A stretch of 64,000 nt of DNA from Donghicola eburneus (GTDB lineage: Bacteria; Pseudomonadota; Alphaproteobacteria; Rhodobacterales; Rhodobacteraceae), in NCBI RefSeq assembly GCF_900115865.1, contig NZ_FOXY01000005.1, positions 333,212 to 397,211 on the forward strand, written 5' to 3'. The translations under genes and the position numbers were made by a program. Below, one piece after another: positions 8,083-16,703 of the stretch (the first letter of the stretch is position 1; the number at the start of each line of letters is the position of its first letter). A model generated the notes under the pieces. It ran no database searches. It was not told where the DNA came from and saw nothing but the letters and a program-made list of their open reading frames with translations.

Positions 8083-9645
8083 TTATTCCCACTCGATGGT
8101 GCCCGGAGGCTTCGAGGTGATGTCGTAGGTGCAGCGGTTGATGCCCTTAACCTCGTTGATGATCCGCGTGGCGGTTTCGCCAAGGAATTCGTGGGTGAAG
8201 GGGTAGTAATCCGCTGTCATGCCGTCGACCGAGGTTACGGCGCGCAGAGCGCAGGCGTAGTCGTAGGTCCGGCCATCGCCCATAACACCAACGGTGCGAA
8301 CAGGAAGGATCGCCACGAAGGCCTGCCAGATGTCATCGTACAGACCGTGCTTGCGGATTTGGTCGATATAGACCGCGTCTGCCTTGCGCAGGATCTCCAG
8401 CTTCTCTCGGGTGATCTCGCCGGGGCAGCGGATCGCAAGACCCGGCCCAGGGAAGGGGTGACGACCGATGAAGCTGGCGGGCAGACCCAGTTCGCGGCCC
8501 AAAGCGCGGACTTCGTCTTTGAACAGCTCGCGCAGGGGCTCGACCAGTTTCAGGCCCATTTTTTCCGGCAGACCGCCCACGTTGTGGTGCGACTTGATGG
8601 TAACCGAAGGACCGCCCGAGAACGAGACCGACTCGATCACGTCGGGATACAGGGTACCTTGGGCAAGGAATTCGGCCCCTTCGATGGTGTCGGCGTGCTT
8701 CTGGAACACGTCGATGAAGAGCTTGCCGATGGTCTTGCGCTTGACCTCGGGGTCAGACACGCCTTCGAGCGCGCCGATGAACAGGTCAGCTTCGTCCGCG
8801 TGAATCAGCTTGATGTTGTAGTTGTCGCGGAACATTGCGACGACTTCTTCGGCTTCGTTCAGACGCAGAAGGCCGTGGTCCACAAACACACAGGTCAGCT
8901 GGTCGCCGATCGCTTCGTGCAGCAGGATCGCGGTGACCGAGCTGTCAACGCCACCCGACAGGCCGCAGATCACCTGCTTGTCGCCAACCTGCGCGCGGAT
9001 CGCCTTGATGGCTTCTTCGCGGTAGGCGGCCATGGTCCAGTCACCGGTGAAACCCGCTTTGCGAACAAAGTTCTCGAGCATGATTTTGCCGTTCGGGGTG
9101 TGGTGCACCTCGGGATGGAATTGCACAGCGTAGAACTGGCGATCCTCGTCGGCGATCATGGCATACGGCGCGTTGGGCGAGGTCGCGACAATTTCAAAAC
9201 CGGGGGCGATCTTGGTGACGCGGTCTCCGTGGCTCATCCAGACTTGTTCTTTGTTCTCTTGGGTAAAGAGACCGGCAAAGATGCCGTCCAGCTTGTGGCC
9301 TTCGGCCGGGGTCACAAAGGCACGGCCATATTCGGCGTGGTGGCCGCCTTCGACCTTGCCACCCAGCTGCTCCATCATGACCTGCTGGCCATAGCAGATA
9401 CCAAAGATGGGCAGGCCCATCTCGAACAGTTCCTGAGGGGCGCGGGGGCTGCCGTCACGGGTGACGCTGTCAGGGCCGCCGGACAGGATGACGGCCTTGG
9501 GCGCGAGCTCGCGGATGCTGTCCGCGGTCACGTTCTGGTAGGGGCGAATTTCGCAGTAGACGTTCAGCTCGCGCAGGCGGCGCGCAATCAGCTGCGTGAC
9601 CTGAGAGCCAAAGTCGATGATGAGGAGGGCTTCGTGCTGTGTCAT
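8083..9645 (-). CDS. guaA: GMP synthase (glutamine-hydrolysing)
   Basis: Converts XMP to GMP with ATP and glutamine. The 520-residue protein has an N-terminal class I glutamine amidotransferase domain (nucleophile in FGICYGQQ, His-Glu in QFHPEVHHT), then an ATP-pyrophosphatase domain with the P-loop [10 protein letters not shown], and a C-terminal dimerisation domain ending in KPPGTIEWE, the invariant GuaA tail. The ATG at 9645 has AGGGG about 5 bases upstream; an in-frame GTG two codons earlier (9651) overlaps that site and is less likely. It is divergent from the MttB-family gene and ends at its own terminator. Confidence 0.98.
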   Translation of the reverse strand: MTQHEALLIIDFGSQVTQLIARRLRELNVYCEIRPYQNVTADSIRELAPKAVILSGGPDSVTRDGSPRAPQELFEMGLPIFGICYGQQVMMEQLGGKVEGGHHAEYGRAFVTPAEGHKLDGIFAGLFTQENKEQVWMSHGDRVTKIAPGFEIVATSPNAPYAMIADEDRQFYAVQFHPEVHHTPNGKIMLENFVRKAGFTGDWTMAAYREEAIKAIRAQVGDKQVICGLSGGVDSSVTAILLHEAIGDQLTCVFVDHGLLRLNEAEEVVAMFRDNYNIKLIHADEADLFIGALEGVSDPEVKRKTIGKLFIDVFQKHADTIEGAEFLAQGTLYPDVIESVSFSGGPSVTIKSHHNVGGLPEKMGLKLVEPLRELFKDEVRALGRELGLPASFIGRHPFPGPGLAIRCPGEITREKLEILRKADAVYIDQIRKHGLYDDIWQAFVAILPVRTVGVMGDGRTYDYACALRAVTSVDGMTADYYPFTHEFLGETATRIINEVKGINRCTYDITSKPPGTIEWE

Positions 9646-9769
9646 GGCCACCCCTTAGGGCGAGATCACATTTTAGGCAAGGGGAAGCAGAGCGGGTTGT
9701 GATAGTGTTTTGGCATGTTCACGATCCCCAAATGTCGCTTTCGCGACGGAGAGGACGCAAACCTTGAAT

Positions 9770-9790
9770 CCCTGCGGCGGTGACGCAGGG
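9770..9790. promoter_or_regulatory. Inverted repeat in the guaA/mttB-like divergent region
   Basis: CCCTGCG (9770-9776) and CGCAGGG (9784-9790) form a 7-bp inverted repeat next to TATATACTGG, 52 bases before the MttB-like start. It could be an operator for that gene. No regulator gene is adjacent, so this is a weak call. Confidence 0.3.
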
Positions 9791-9841
9791 TATATACTGG
9801 TCCAAACATGCGCAGTTGCGCACGAATTGGAGGTTTCACGA

Positions 9842-11386
9842 ATGACCGAGACAGCGACCCGCAAACGCGCACGTGGGGGTGGCGGCGCAGCCCGCCGGGC
9901 AGAACGCACCGCAGTCCGTATCGAAAGCGCCAAATTTATCGAACGCAATATCCCGCTGTTCGAGGTGCTGAACGAGGAAGCACTGGAAATCATCGAGTAT
10001 AACGCCGACACCCTGCTCGAAGAGGTCGGCGTTAACTTCCCCGAGAACCCCAAAGCGCTGCAGCGCTGGCGTGATGCTGGTGCTGATGTGCAGGGTGATC
10101 GCGTGCGCATTCCCCGTGGTCTGGCCCGCAAGCTCTGCGAAACCGCACCGTCGAGCTACACCCAGCACGCTCGTAATCCTGAGCGGAACGTAGAAATCGG
10201 TGGCAAAAGCCTTGTTCTGGCGCCTGTCTACGGACCTCCCTTCGTGCGCGATCTCGAAGGCGGCCGCCGCTACGCGACCATGGAAGACTTCCGCAACTTC
10301 GTGAAACTTGGCTACATGTCCAAGTGGCTGCACCACTCGGGCGGCACCGTGTGCGAACCCACCGACGTGCCCGTGAACAAGCGTCACCTTGATATGCTGA
10401 TGGCGCACATGACCCTGTCGGACAAGCCGTACATGGGCTCTGTGACCGAACCCAGCCGTGCGCGCGACTCGGTCGAGATGTCGGAAATCCTGTTCGGCAA
10501 GGAGTTCGTGCAGAACAACGCTGTTATGACCTCGCTCATCAACATCAACTCGCCGATGACCTTCGACGACGTGATGATGGGTGCGCTGGAGGTCTACGTC
10601 GAAGCGGGTCAGGGCTGCATTATTTCGCCGTTCATCGTGGGCGGTGCGATGGCGCCTGTCTCTGTGGCTGGCACGCTGACACAGGTTCTGGCAGAGGTTC
10701 TGGCCGGCATCGCCTACAGCCAGTTGATCCGTCAGGGCGCCCCTGTGATCTTTGGTACTTTTGTGTCGTCGATCGACATGAACTCTGGTGCACCGACCTT
10801 CGGCACCCCCGAAGCGAGCCTGATCCTGTATGGTGCAGGCCAGTTGGCGCGCCGTCTGGGTCTGCCGTTCCGTTCGGGTGGTAGCCTTTGTGGTTCTAAG
10901 CTGCCTGATGCGCAGGCTGCATATGAAACCGCGAACACCCTGAACGCGGCCCTGATGGGTGGCGTGAACTTTATGCTGCACTCGTGCGGTTGGCTCGAAG
11001 GTGGTCTGGTGTCATCCTACGAGAAGTTCGTAATGGATGCCGACCAGCTTGGCGTGCTGCACCGCATCGCCGAGGGCGTGAAGTTCGACGAGAACGCCCA
11101 AGCGATGGACGCTATTCGGGAAGTCGGCCCGGGTGGTCACTATCTTGGGTGTGCCCACACACAGGCGAACTTCAAAGACGCGTTCTGGCGCACCAATGTG
11201 CTGGACTACAAGCCCTTCGAGACATGGTACGAAGAAGGTGCGCGTGACACCCAGACGCTCGCCAGCATCAAGGTCAAGAAGTTGCTGTCCGACTATCAGC
11301 AGCCCGCGCTTGATCCCGCCATCAACGAGGCACTGGCCGCATATGTGGCCGAGAAGAAAGCCTCCATGCCGGACGCCTTTACCTGA
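9842..11386 (+). CDS. MttB-superfamily (non-pyrrolysine) methyltransferase
   Basis: 514 residues of the trimethylamine:corrinoid methyltransferase superfamily (COG5598). The frame is read without any in-frame amber codon, so it is a non-pyrrolysine member, like glycine betaine methyltransferase MtgB. Typical members demethylate quaternary amines and pass the methyl group to a corrinoid protein. Recognisable blocks are FEVLNEEALEIIEYNADTLL near residue 38, the glycine-rich GGAMAPVSVAGTL, and the C-terminal LGCAHTQANF. The ATG at 9842 has GGAGG 9 bases before it; earlier in-frame starts give a non-conserved extension. No corrinoid protein or reductive activator is in the window. The substrate is unknown. 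Confidence 0.88.
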   Translation: MTETATRKRARGGGGAARRAERTAVRIESAKFIERNIPLFEVLNEEALEIIEYNADTLLEEVGVNFPENPKALQRWRDAGADVQGDRVRIPRGLARKLCETAPSSYTQHARNPERNVEIGGKSLVLAPVYGPPFVRDLEGGRRYATMEDFRNFVKLGYMSKWLHHSGGTVCEPTDVPVNKRHLDMLMAHMTLSDKPYMGSVTEPSRARDSVEMSEILFGKEFVQNNAVMTSLININSPMTFDDVMMGALEVYVEAGQGCIISPFIVGGAMAPVSVAGTLTQVLAEVLAGIAYSQLIRQGAPVIFGTFVSSIDMNSGAPTFGTPEASLILYGAGQLARRLGLPFRSGGSLCGSKLPDAQAAYETANTLNAALMGGVNFMLHSCGWLEGGLVSSYEKFVMDADQLGVLHRIAEGVKFDENAQAMDAIREVGPGGHYLGCAHTQANFKDAFWRTNVLDYKPFETWYEEGARDTQTLASIKVKKLLSDYQQPALDPAINEALAAYVAEKKASMPDAFT

Positions 11387-11676
11387 TCTTCGTCCTGCGC
11401 AGCCTCTCGTTGAGCGGCCTCGCACCTTAGGGCAATCAGCACCTCTACATGACGGGCAGCGCGATATTCCGCGTTGCCCGTTTTGCGTTGCGACTCCAGT
11501 TCTTGTTCTCGGTTCAGCAACAATTCCAGGATGACCTCATGTTTTTGGGGGATATCTGTGCCCAAAATTCGGGACAGATGACGACTCCGATCATACATTG
11601 CGGCCCCTGCACGGGCGGCACGAGCCAGCAGCTTGGGGCGGCGCAGGTTCTGTAGTTCTTGCGTAATATCAGTCAT
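11296..11676 (-). CDS. DUF6477 family protein
   Basis: 126 residues. The segment MTDITQELQNLRRPKLLARAA, the middle NREQELESQRKTG and ARHVEVLIAL match the DUF6477 family of Rhodobacteraceae, which is otherwise uncharacterised. The last 30 residues run into the 3' end of the MttB-family gene on the other strand (91-bp convergent overlap); the core family domain ends before that point. It is divergent from the DUF6456 gene with about 230 bases between them, an arrangement I have seen in other roseobacters, so the two may be functionally linked. Confidence 0.75.
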   Translation of the reverse strand: MTDITQELQNLRRPKLLARAARAGAAMYDRSRHLSRILGTDIPQKHEVILELLLNREQELESQRKTGNAEYRAARHVEVLIALRCEAAQREAAQDEDQVKASGMEAFFSATYAASASLMAGSSAGC

Positions 11677-11906
11677 TTCGCGCTCTCTTTGATGTCTGGG
11701 GTCAGATCATCACAGCACGACTTCCGAGGTGTTGCGTCACCGTACGGAGGGGCGCACGGTGCCTTTAAGACTGTTTTCCAAATGGAAACAAAAAATGGCT
11801 TTGCAAAGGATTTTTAACGCATCGGTAACAGCTGTTCCAATACGTTAACCATGATCCCGCAGCCAGGTTGCCCTGCGCTCTCGACGAGACACACAAGGAG
11901 GTTCAC

Positions 11907-13016
11907 ATGCATTCGTCGCGCCCGTCCGGCTCTCTGGCCAACACGTTGCCCCAATGGGTGCCCAGTGGCGCACGTCGCTATTTGGCCCACACCGAAGAAG
12001 GGCTCTCGATCCGTGAACTGGCGCGAGCGGCAGGGTGTCATGCCTCGACCATTCTGCGCCAAGTCCAAAAGGTCGAAACGCGGCGCGACGATCCTCTGGT
12101 TGACGAAGTGCTCTTGCAGTTGGGCCATGCGCTGTCCGGCGCCAAAGACCCACACCCAGAGGAGGACACTGCCATGTCCCAAACCGCTTATCAGCCCGCT
12201 GTTCAACCAGACCCCGACACCCTGCGCCGCGAAGGCAAACGCATCCTGCGCCATCTGGCCGAGCGGGGCGCTGTGCTTGCCGTGGCAGAGGGAATGGAGA
12301 AAGCCGTCGTTGTGCGCAGCACGAATGGCGAAGCCCAGAACACCGCCGTCACTGATCGGGCGATTGCCCGCGCTCTGGCGCTCAAGGACTGGTTGGAATG
12401 CACGGATCCGGGCCGCATCTCCAAATATTGCATCACGCCCGAGGGGCGCGCCGCGCTCAAACGCATGTTGGCCGAGGACGAGAACCGTGCCAGCGGTTTT
12501 GCCGAAGCGCAGACCCCCTTTATGGCGCAGGCCGCCGGTGTTGCAGGCCCCTCCGAAGGGTCCGAGCGGCGCATGCGCTTTACCAGTTACGAGACCCCGT
12601 TGGCCGTGCTGGCGCGGCGCCGCGACAAAGACGGCTCGCTCTTCCTCGAAGAGGATCTGGTTCGCGCCGGTGAGCGCCTGCGAGAGGATTTCGAGCTGGC
12701 TCAGATGGGTAGGTCCGGCGATCAAGACTGGGAAAAGGTTCTGAGCGGTGCAGCACAGACCTCGTACCAAGGGGACGATATGGTCGGCTACAGCCCCGAA
12801 GCGGCCCGCGCCCGTGTCGCAGCAGCCCTGCGCGATCTGGGGCCCGGCCTTGGCGATGTGGTGCTGCGCTGCTGCTGCTTGCTCGAAGGGTTGGAAAATG
12901 CCGAAAAGCAGCTCGGTTGGTCAGCTCGATCTGGCAAAATTGTTCTTCGGATCGCGCTGCAACGGCTCAAGCGCTATTACCAACTCTTCGAGAGCTCGGG
13001 TCAGTTGATCGGCTAG
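11907..13016 (+). CDS. DUF6456 helix-turn-helix protein
   Basis: 369 residues. The N-terminal part reads ARRYLAHTEEGLSIRELARA and continues with a helix-turn-helix signature GCHASTILRQVQKVETRRDD (residues about 23-65), so DNA binding is likely. The C-terminal half contains the DUF6456 domain, ending with the conserved ...GKIVLRIALQRLKRYYQL. The ATG at 11907 has AAGGAGG 5 bases upstream. Its stop codon overlaps that of the VIT-family gene in the sequence CTAG. Targets are unknown; it is confined, as far as I know, to alphaproteobacteria. Confidence 0.8.
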   Translation: MHSSRPSGSLANTLPQWVPSGARRYLAHTEEGLSIRELARAAGCHASTILRQVQKVETRRDDPLVDEVLLQLGHALSGAKDPHPEEDTAMSQTAYQPAVQPDPDTLRREGKRILRHLAERGAVLAVAEGMEKAVVVRSTNGEAQNTAVTDRAIARALALKDWLECTDPGRISKYCITPEGRAALKRMLAEDENRASGFAEAQTPFMAQAAGVAGPSEGSERRMRFTSYETPLAVLARRRDKDGSLFLEEDLVRAGERLREDFELAQMGRSGDQDWEKVLSGAAQTSYQGDDMVGYSPEAARARVAAALRDLGPGLGDVVLRCCCLLEGLENAEKQLGWSARSGKIVLRIALQRLKRYYQLFESSGQLIG

Positions 13017-13720
13017 CCGCCGACGACCCAGCCCACCCCATAAGCCACCCCTGCGCAAATGGCCCCAACGAGCACAGTCTCGCCCACCGCGCGCAGGGCA
13101 GGGTCCTCTGTCACCCGCCAACGCAGTAGCCCCAAAGCGATCAGGGCGCTCGCGGTGGTGGCCACCGACCCCCCCAGTGCCGCGTCGCCCACACCTCCCA
13201 CAAAATAGGGCAGCAAGGGCAGGGAGCCGAATGCGACAAAGGCCAGAAAGGTCACCAGCCCACTGACCCAAGGGCTTTCCTGATCGGGATCGGTCATGCC
13301 GTGCTCAAAGGTCATGGCCAGATCCGCCAGTACATCTGGGTGACTTTCCAGAACTTCGGTCACCTGCGCGGCGTTCTGATCCGCCACACCGCGCGCCAGT
13401 AAGAACCGGCGCACTGTCGCGGCAGACCGCGTCCCTTCGAACTGGCTGCGGCGCGTACGATACATGGCGTGGCGCGACCGCAGGGACAGAAATTCGCCCA
13501 AGCCCATGCTGACCGCATCCGCAAACAGGTTCGCCAAACCAAACACCAGCACGGCGATTCCGCCGATCTGTGCCGTCCCGTCCGCTTGCGCCCCCGCAAA
13601 TCCTGCGACAATGGCAAAGGTTGTGACAATTCCATCGTTCCCGCCAAACACGATTTGCTTCAGAAAGTCCCGCGTCCGCGCGATGCTTCTGCTTTCTGGT
13701 TTCTGTGGCGCTGTCTGCAT
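13013..13720 (-). CDS. VIT1/CCC1-family iron/manganese transporter
   Basis: 235 residues with five predicted membrane helices and the VIT1/CCC1 domain. Key blocks are FGGNDGIVTTFAIVAGFAGA and NLFADAVSMGLGEFLS, the metal-binding helices of the family, followed by an acidic cytoplasmic segment and two C-terminal helix pairs. The start at 13720 (MQTAPQKPE) is preferred because AAAGGGACAG lies just before it. It probably moves Fe2+ or Mn2+ out of the cytoplasm. It is divergent from oxyR with about 100 bases between, which suggests control by peroxide or iron. Confidence 0.88.
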   Translation of the reverse strand: MQTAPQKPESRSIARTRDFLKQIVFGGNDGIVTTFAIVAGFAGAQADGTAQIGGIAVLVFGLANLFADAVSMGLGEFLSLRSRHAMYRTRRSQFEGTRSAATVRRFLLARGVADQNAAQVTEVLESHPDVLADLAMTFEHGMTDPDQESPWVSGLVTFLAFVAFGSLPLLPYFVGGVGDAALGGSVATTASALIALGLLRWRVTEDPALRAVGETVLVGAICAGVAYGVGWVVGG

Positions 13721-13821
13721 TTGGGCTGTCCCTTTGGATGGCGTGCCCACAGTAAACTCATCCCCCGCGACCACAAGCGCGCGCTCTGGCACACCCCGTC
13801 AAAGAGCGATAATCTGTTCTT

Positions 13822-14745
13822 ATGAAACTTACCCTTCGACAGCTAGAATACTTCATCGCTCTGGCCGAGATGCGCCACTTTGGTCATGCAGCGGCCAAGG
13901 TCCACATCAGCCAGCCTGCCTTGTCCGTGCAGATCAAGGAACTGGAGGCGACCCTTGGTGGCCCCTTGGTAGAGCGGCACGCGCGCGACCTGACCCTGAC
14001 GCCCTTCGGGCGCCTTGCGCTGGAACAAGCCAAAGAGATTGTGGCGCAGGTGCGCGCTCTGGAGCATTCTGCCCGGTGGCGCGACGGCTTAGCCGGCAAA
14101 CTGGTGATCGGAATGATTCCTACCGTCGCGCCCTATCTCTTGCCCTCGGCGCTGGCAGAGTTGCGCGCGCGCGACCTGAGCCTTGATGTTCAAGTCCAAG
14201 AGGCCAAGACGGCGCGCCTTCTGACGGCGCTTCAACAAGGGGAGCTCGATGCTGCTGTCATCGCCCTCCCAGCCGAGGCGACTGGTTTGGTCGAACGCCC
14301 CCTGTTCGAGGATCGCTTTCTTCTCGCAGGCTCTCACGCACGGATCGCGAACCTTGGCCAAAGCCTCGAAGAGTTGCGACCGGTTTCACTAGACCCAGAC
14401 CAACTCCTTCTGCTCGAAGACGGCCACTGCCTCACGGACCAAGCGCTCGAAGTTTGCGGCCGCTCGAACCATCAAATCAATATGGGTGCGTCATCTCTCG
14501 CGACTCTGTCCAGAATGGTGGCAGCCGGGTTTGGCCTGACGCTCTTGCCTGAGATTGCAGCCGTCACCGAATGCCGCGCTGCGCCAGACATGGCGCTCTC
14601 GCGCTTTCATGGGCCCGAGCCAAATCGGACCATCGGCCTTGTGCGTCGTGACGTGGCCGGGGACGATGGCTGGTTCACGGAACTCGGCGATATCCTGACA
14701 CGCGTGGGCGAAGAGCTGGTTCACGACGCCCGCGCTGCCTTCTAG
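13822..14745 (+). CDS. oxyR: Peroxide-sensing LysR regulator OxyR
   Basis: 307-residue LysR-type regulator. An N-terminal winged helix-turn-helix (residues 1-60, with HFGHAAAKVHISQPALS) is followed by a periplasmic-binding-like sensor domain. Cys203 and Cys212 sit in GHCLTDQALEVC with the nine-residue spacing of the Cys199-Cys208 redox disulfide of E. coli OxyR, which identifies it as OxyR rather than a generic LysR. It should activate peroxide defence genes on oxidation. The neighbours support this: a peroxiredoxin gene lies convergent and a metal transporter divergent. Confidence 0.95.
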   Translation: MKLTLRQLEYFIALAEMRHFGHAAAKVHISQPALSVQIKELEATLGGPLVERHARDLTLTPFGRLALEQAKEIVAQVRALEHSARWRDGLAGKLVIGMIPTVAPYLLPSALAELRARDLSLDVQVQEAKTARLLTALQQGELDAAVIALPAEATGLVERPLFEDRFLLAGSHARIANLGQSLEELRPVSLDPDQLLLLEDGHCLTDQALEVCGRSNHQINMGASSLATLSRMVAAGFGLTLLPEIAAVTECRAAPDMALSRFHGPEPNRTIGLVRRDVAGDDGWFTELGDILTRVGEELVHDARAAF

Positions 14746-14771
14746 GCTTCTTTTTGCTCTAAATACGCAAA

Positions 14772-14802
14772 CGCCCTGCGCTCCGCTCAGGAGCGCAGGG
14801 CG
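14772..14802. terminator. Hairpin between oxyR and peroxiredoxin genes
   Basis: Perfect 13-bp stem, CGCCCTGCGCTCC (14772-14784) with GGAGCGCAGGGCG (14790-14802), loop of five bases, between two convergent genes. A moderate T-rich tract follows on the minus strand, little on the plus strand. It probably serves both. Confidence 0.75.
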
Positions 14803-14822
14803 CAAACAATCAGGAACGCCGA

Positions 14823-15374
14823 TTACTCAGCTGCGACGGGCTTCGACGCGTTTTCCAGATAGGCCAGCAGGGTCTCGGGCGAGCTCTCGCCATAGGGATC
14901 CTCGCCAAAGTTGTCGCAACGGCCGGGCTCTTCGAACCATGCTTCGATGATGCCGTCGTTTACGACAGCGGCATAGCGCCACGAACGCATGCCAAAGCCA
15001 AGGTTCTCTTTGGCGACAAGCATGCCGATCTTGCGGGTGAATTCGCCCGAGCCATCGGGGATGACTTTGACGTTTTTGATGTCCTGCATCTGGGCCCACT
15101 TGTTCATGACAAAGCTGTCATTCACGGACATGCAGTAGATCTCGTCGACACCCAGGTCCTGGAATTTGGCAAAGTTCTCTTCGAAACCGGGCAGCTGGTA
15201 GGTCGAGCAGGTGGGGGTGAACGCGCCGGGCAGCGAGAACAGGATCACGCGCTTGCCAGCGAAGTAGTCGGCAGTGGTCTTGTCTTCCCAGCGGAAGGGG
15301 TTGGGGCCACCAACAGCTTCGTCGCGTACGCGGGTGTGGAAGGTGACTTCGGGCAGACGGATGCCAGGCTTCAT
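14823..15374 (-). CDS. Peroxiredoxin (Prx5-type)
   Basis: 183 residues, thioredoxin fold of the Prx5/hybrid type. The peroxidatic Cys56 lies in SLPGAFTPTCS, the family signature P-x-x-x-T/S-x-x-C. A downstream Cys in GRCDNFGEDPYG may be the resolving residue or a glutathione partner site. The start at 15374 (MKPGIRLPEVTF) fits the family; an upstream start at 15500 adds unrelated residues. It reduces hydrogen peroxide or alkyl peroxides. Position next to oxyR suggests it is an OxyR target. Confidence 0.93.
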   Translation of the reverse strand: MKPGIRLPEVTFHTRVRDEAVGGPNPFRWEDKTTADYFAGKRVILFSLPGAFTPTCSTYQLPGFEENFAKFQDLGVDEIYCMSVNDSFVMNKWAQMQDIKNVKVIPDGSGEFTRKIGMLVAKENLGFGMRSWRYAAVVNDGIIEAWFEEPGRCDNFGEDPYGESSPETLLAYLENASKPVAAE

Positions 15375-15694
15375 GTCGGTCTCTCCGTAGAGTTGGGGAA
15401 GGGAGGTATGCTGCGACGCAGTGCTGCGCCTGCAGCAAGAAATAGAATCGTTCCAAGTCGGGTGCAATCCCGTCTGTGGCAATTTCGAGCCACACCCCAA
15501 TTCTCACGCAAAAGCGAAGGGTTATGCCCGCGAGACTTTGGGATTTTGCCATAAAAACATGCAGCTTCGGGCAGCTATTCGCGTAACGCAAACGCGCGAT
15601 GCGTCACATGCAAACCACGTGGACAGAACTGGAACTTTCATCAAACGCGCACTAAAGTAGGACAACGCAACAAAACCCCGTCTGGAGTCACCCC
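15375..15694. other. 320-base intergenic region between divergent prx and lipA
   Basis: The segment must contain the promoters of the peroxiredoxin gene (minus) and lipA (plus). No open frame in it resembles a known protein. I see no clear OxyR box or riboswitch fold. Confidence 0.6.
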
Positions 15695-16645
15695 GTGCGA
15701 GACCTCAAGATCCCCAGCCAGCGCCACCCCGAAAAGGCGCACCGCCCTGACAACGCTCAGCCCAAGAAGCCAGAGTGGATCCGCGTCAAGGCACCCACGA
15801 GCGAGGGATACCGCGAGACCCACAAAATCATGCGCGACCATGGACTGGTCACCGTCTGCGAGGAGGCGGGTTGCCCCAACGTCGGGGAATGCTGGTCGCA
15901 GGGTCACGCCACCATGATGATCATGGGCGACATCTGTACCCGCGGTTGTTCGTTCTGCAACATCGCGACAGGTCGTCCCGATGCGCTGGACGTGTTCGAA
16001 CCAGGCCGCGTCGCAGATGCCGTTCAAAAGCTGGGGCTCAATCACGTGGTCATCACCTCGGTGGACCGCGACGATCTGGAGGACGGCGGGGCAGAGCATT
16101 TTGCCCAGACCATCCGCGCCGTGCGCCATCGCAGCCCGACCACCACAATTGAAATTCTAACGCCGGACTTCCTGAAATGTGATCCGTCGGTGCTCGAGGC
16201 GGTCGTTGCTGCAAAGCCCGACGTGTTCAACCACAACCTTGAAACTGTTCCCGGCCAGTACCCCACCGTGCGTCCCGGTGCGCGCTACTTCCACTCGCTG
16301 CGCCTGCTTCAACGCGTCAAAGAGATCGACCCGACCATCTTTACTAAGTCGGGCATTATGGTCGGCCTTGGCGAAACCAACGAACAGGTCCGCCAGGTCA
16401 TGGATGACATGCGCGCCGCTGACGTGGATTTCCTGACCATCGGCCAGTACTTGCAGCCGACGCCCAAGCACCACGCTGTCGACCGTTTTGTGACCCCAGA
16501 GGAGTTCGCAGCCTACGAGAAAGCTGCGTGGGCCAAGAACTTCTTGATGGTGTCGGCGACACCGCTGACCCGTTCAAGCTACCATGCGGGTGACGACTTT
16601 GCGCGCCTGCGCGAAAACCGCCTGAAGAAATTGGCCGAGGCCTGA
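15695..16645 (+). CDS. lipA: Lipoyl synthase
   Basis: Radical SAM enzyme that inserts two sulfurs into octanoyl-protein to make lipoyl groups. 316 residues. The auxiliary cluster motif C-x4-C-x5-C is at Cys55, Cys60 and Cys66 ([12 protein letters not shown]); the radical SAM motif C-x3-C-x2-C is at Cys81, Cys85 and Cys88 (CTRGCSFC). The GTG start at 15695 follows a GGAG site. A strong terminator follows the gene. Confidence 0.98.
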   Translation: MRDLKIPSQRHPEKAHRPDNAQPKKPEWIRVKAPTSEGYRETHKIMRDHGLVTVCEEAGCPNVGECWSQGHATMMIMGDICTRGCSFCNIATGRPDALDVFEPGRVADAVQKLGLNHVVITSVDRDDLEDGGAEHFAQTIRAVRHRSPTTTIEILTPDFLKCDPSVLEAVVAAKPDVFNHNLETVPGQYPTVRPGARYFHSLRLLQRVKEIDPTIFTKSGIMVGLGETNEQVRQVMDDMRAADVDFLTIGQYLQPTPKHHAVDRFVTPEEFAAYEKAAWAKNFLMVSATPLTRSSYHAGDDFARLRENRLKKLAEA

Positions 16646-16667
16646 TTTTCAGAAAGATCGACGTTCG

Positions 16668-16697
16668 AACGGGGCCCGCTTTGGCCCCGTTTTGCAT
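16668..16697 (+). terminator. Intrinsic terminator of lipA
   Basis: AACGGGGCC (16668-16676) pairs with GGCCCCGTT (16683-16691), followed by TTTGCATTT. Confidence 0.85.
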
Positions 16698-16703
16698 TTC
16701 CCC

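Noticed and set aside
8191..9702. 503-codon plus-strand open frame opposite guaA
   Set aside because: It is the mirror of a fully recognised GMP synthase gene, arising from GC-rich codon bias, and has no family resemblance.
9836..10981. 381-codon minus-strand frame opposite the MttB-like gene
   Set aside because: Shadow frame; the plus-strand gene has clear family motifs and a good ribosome binding site.
9842..11386. Amber (pyrrolysine) read-through in the MttB-like gene
   Set aside because: The frame has no in-frame TAG, so it is a non-pyrrolysine member.
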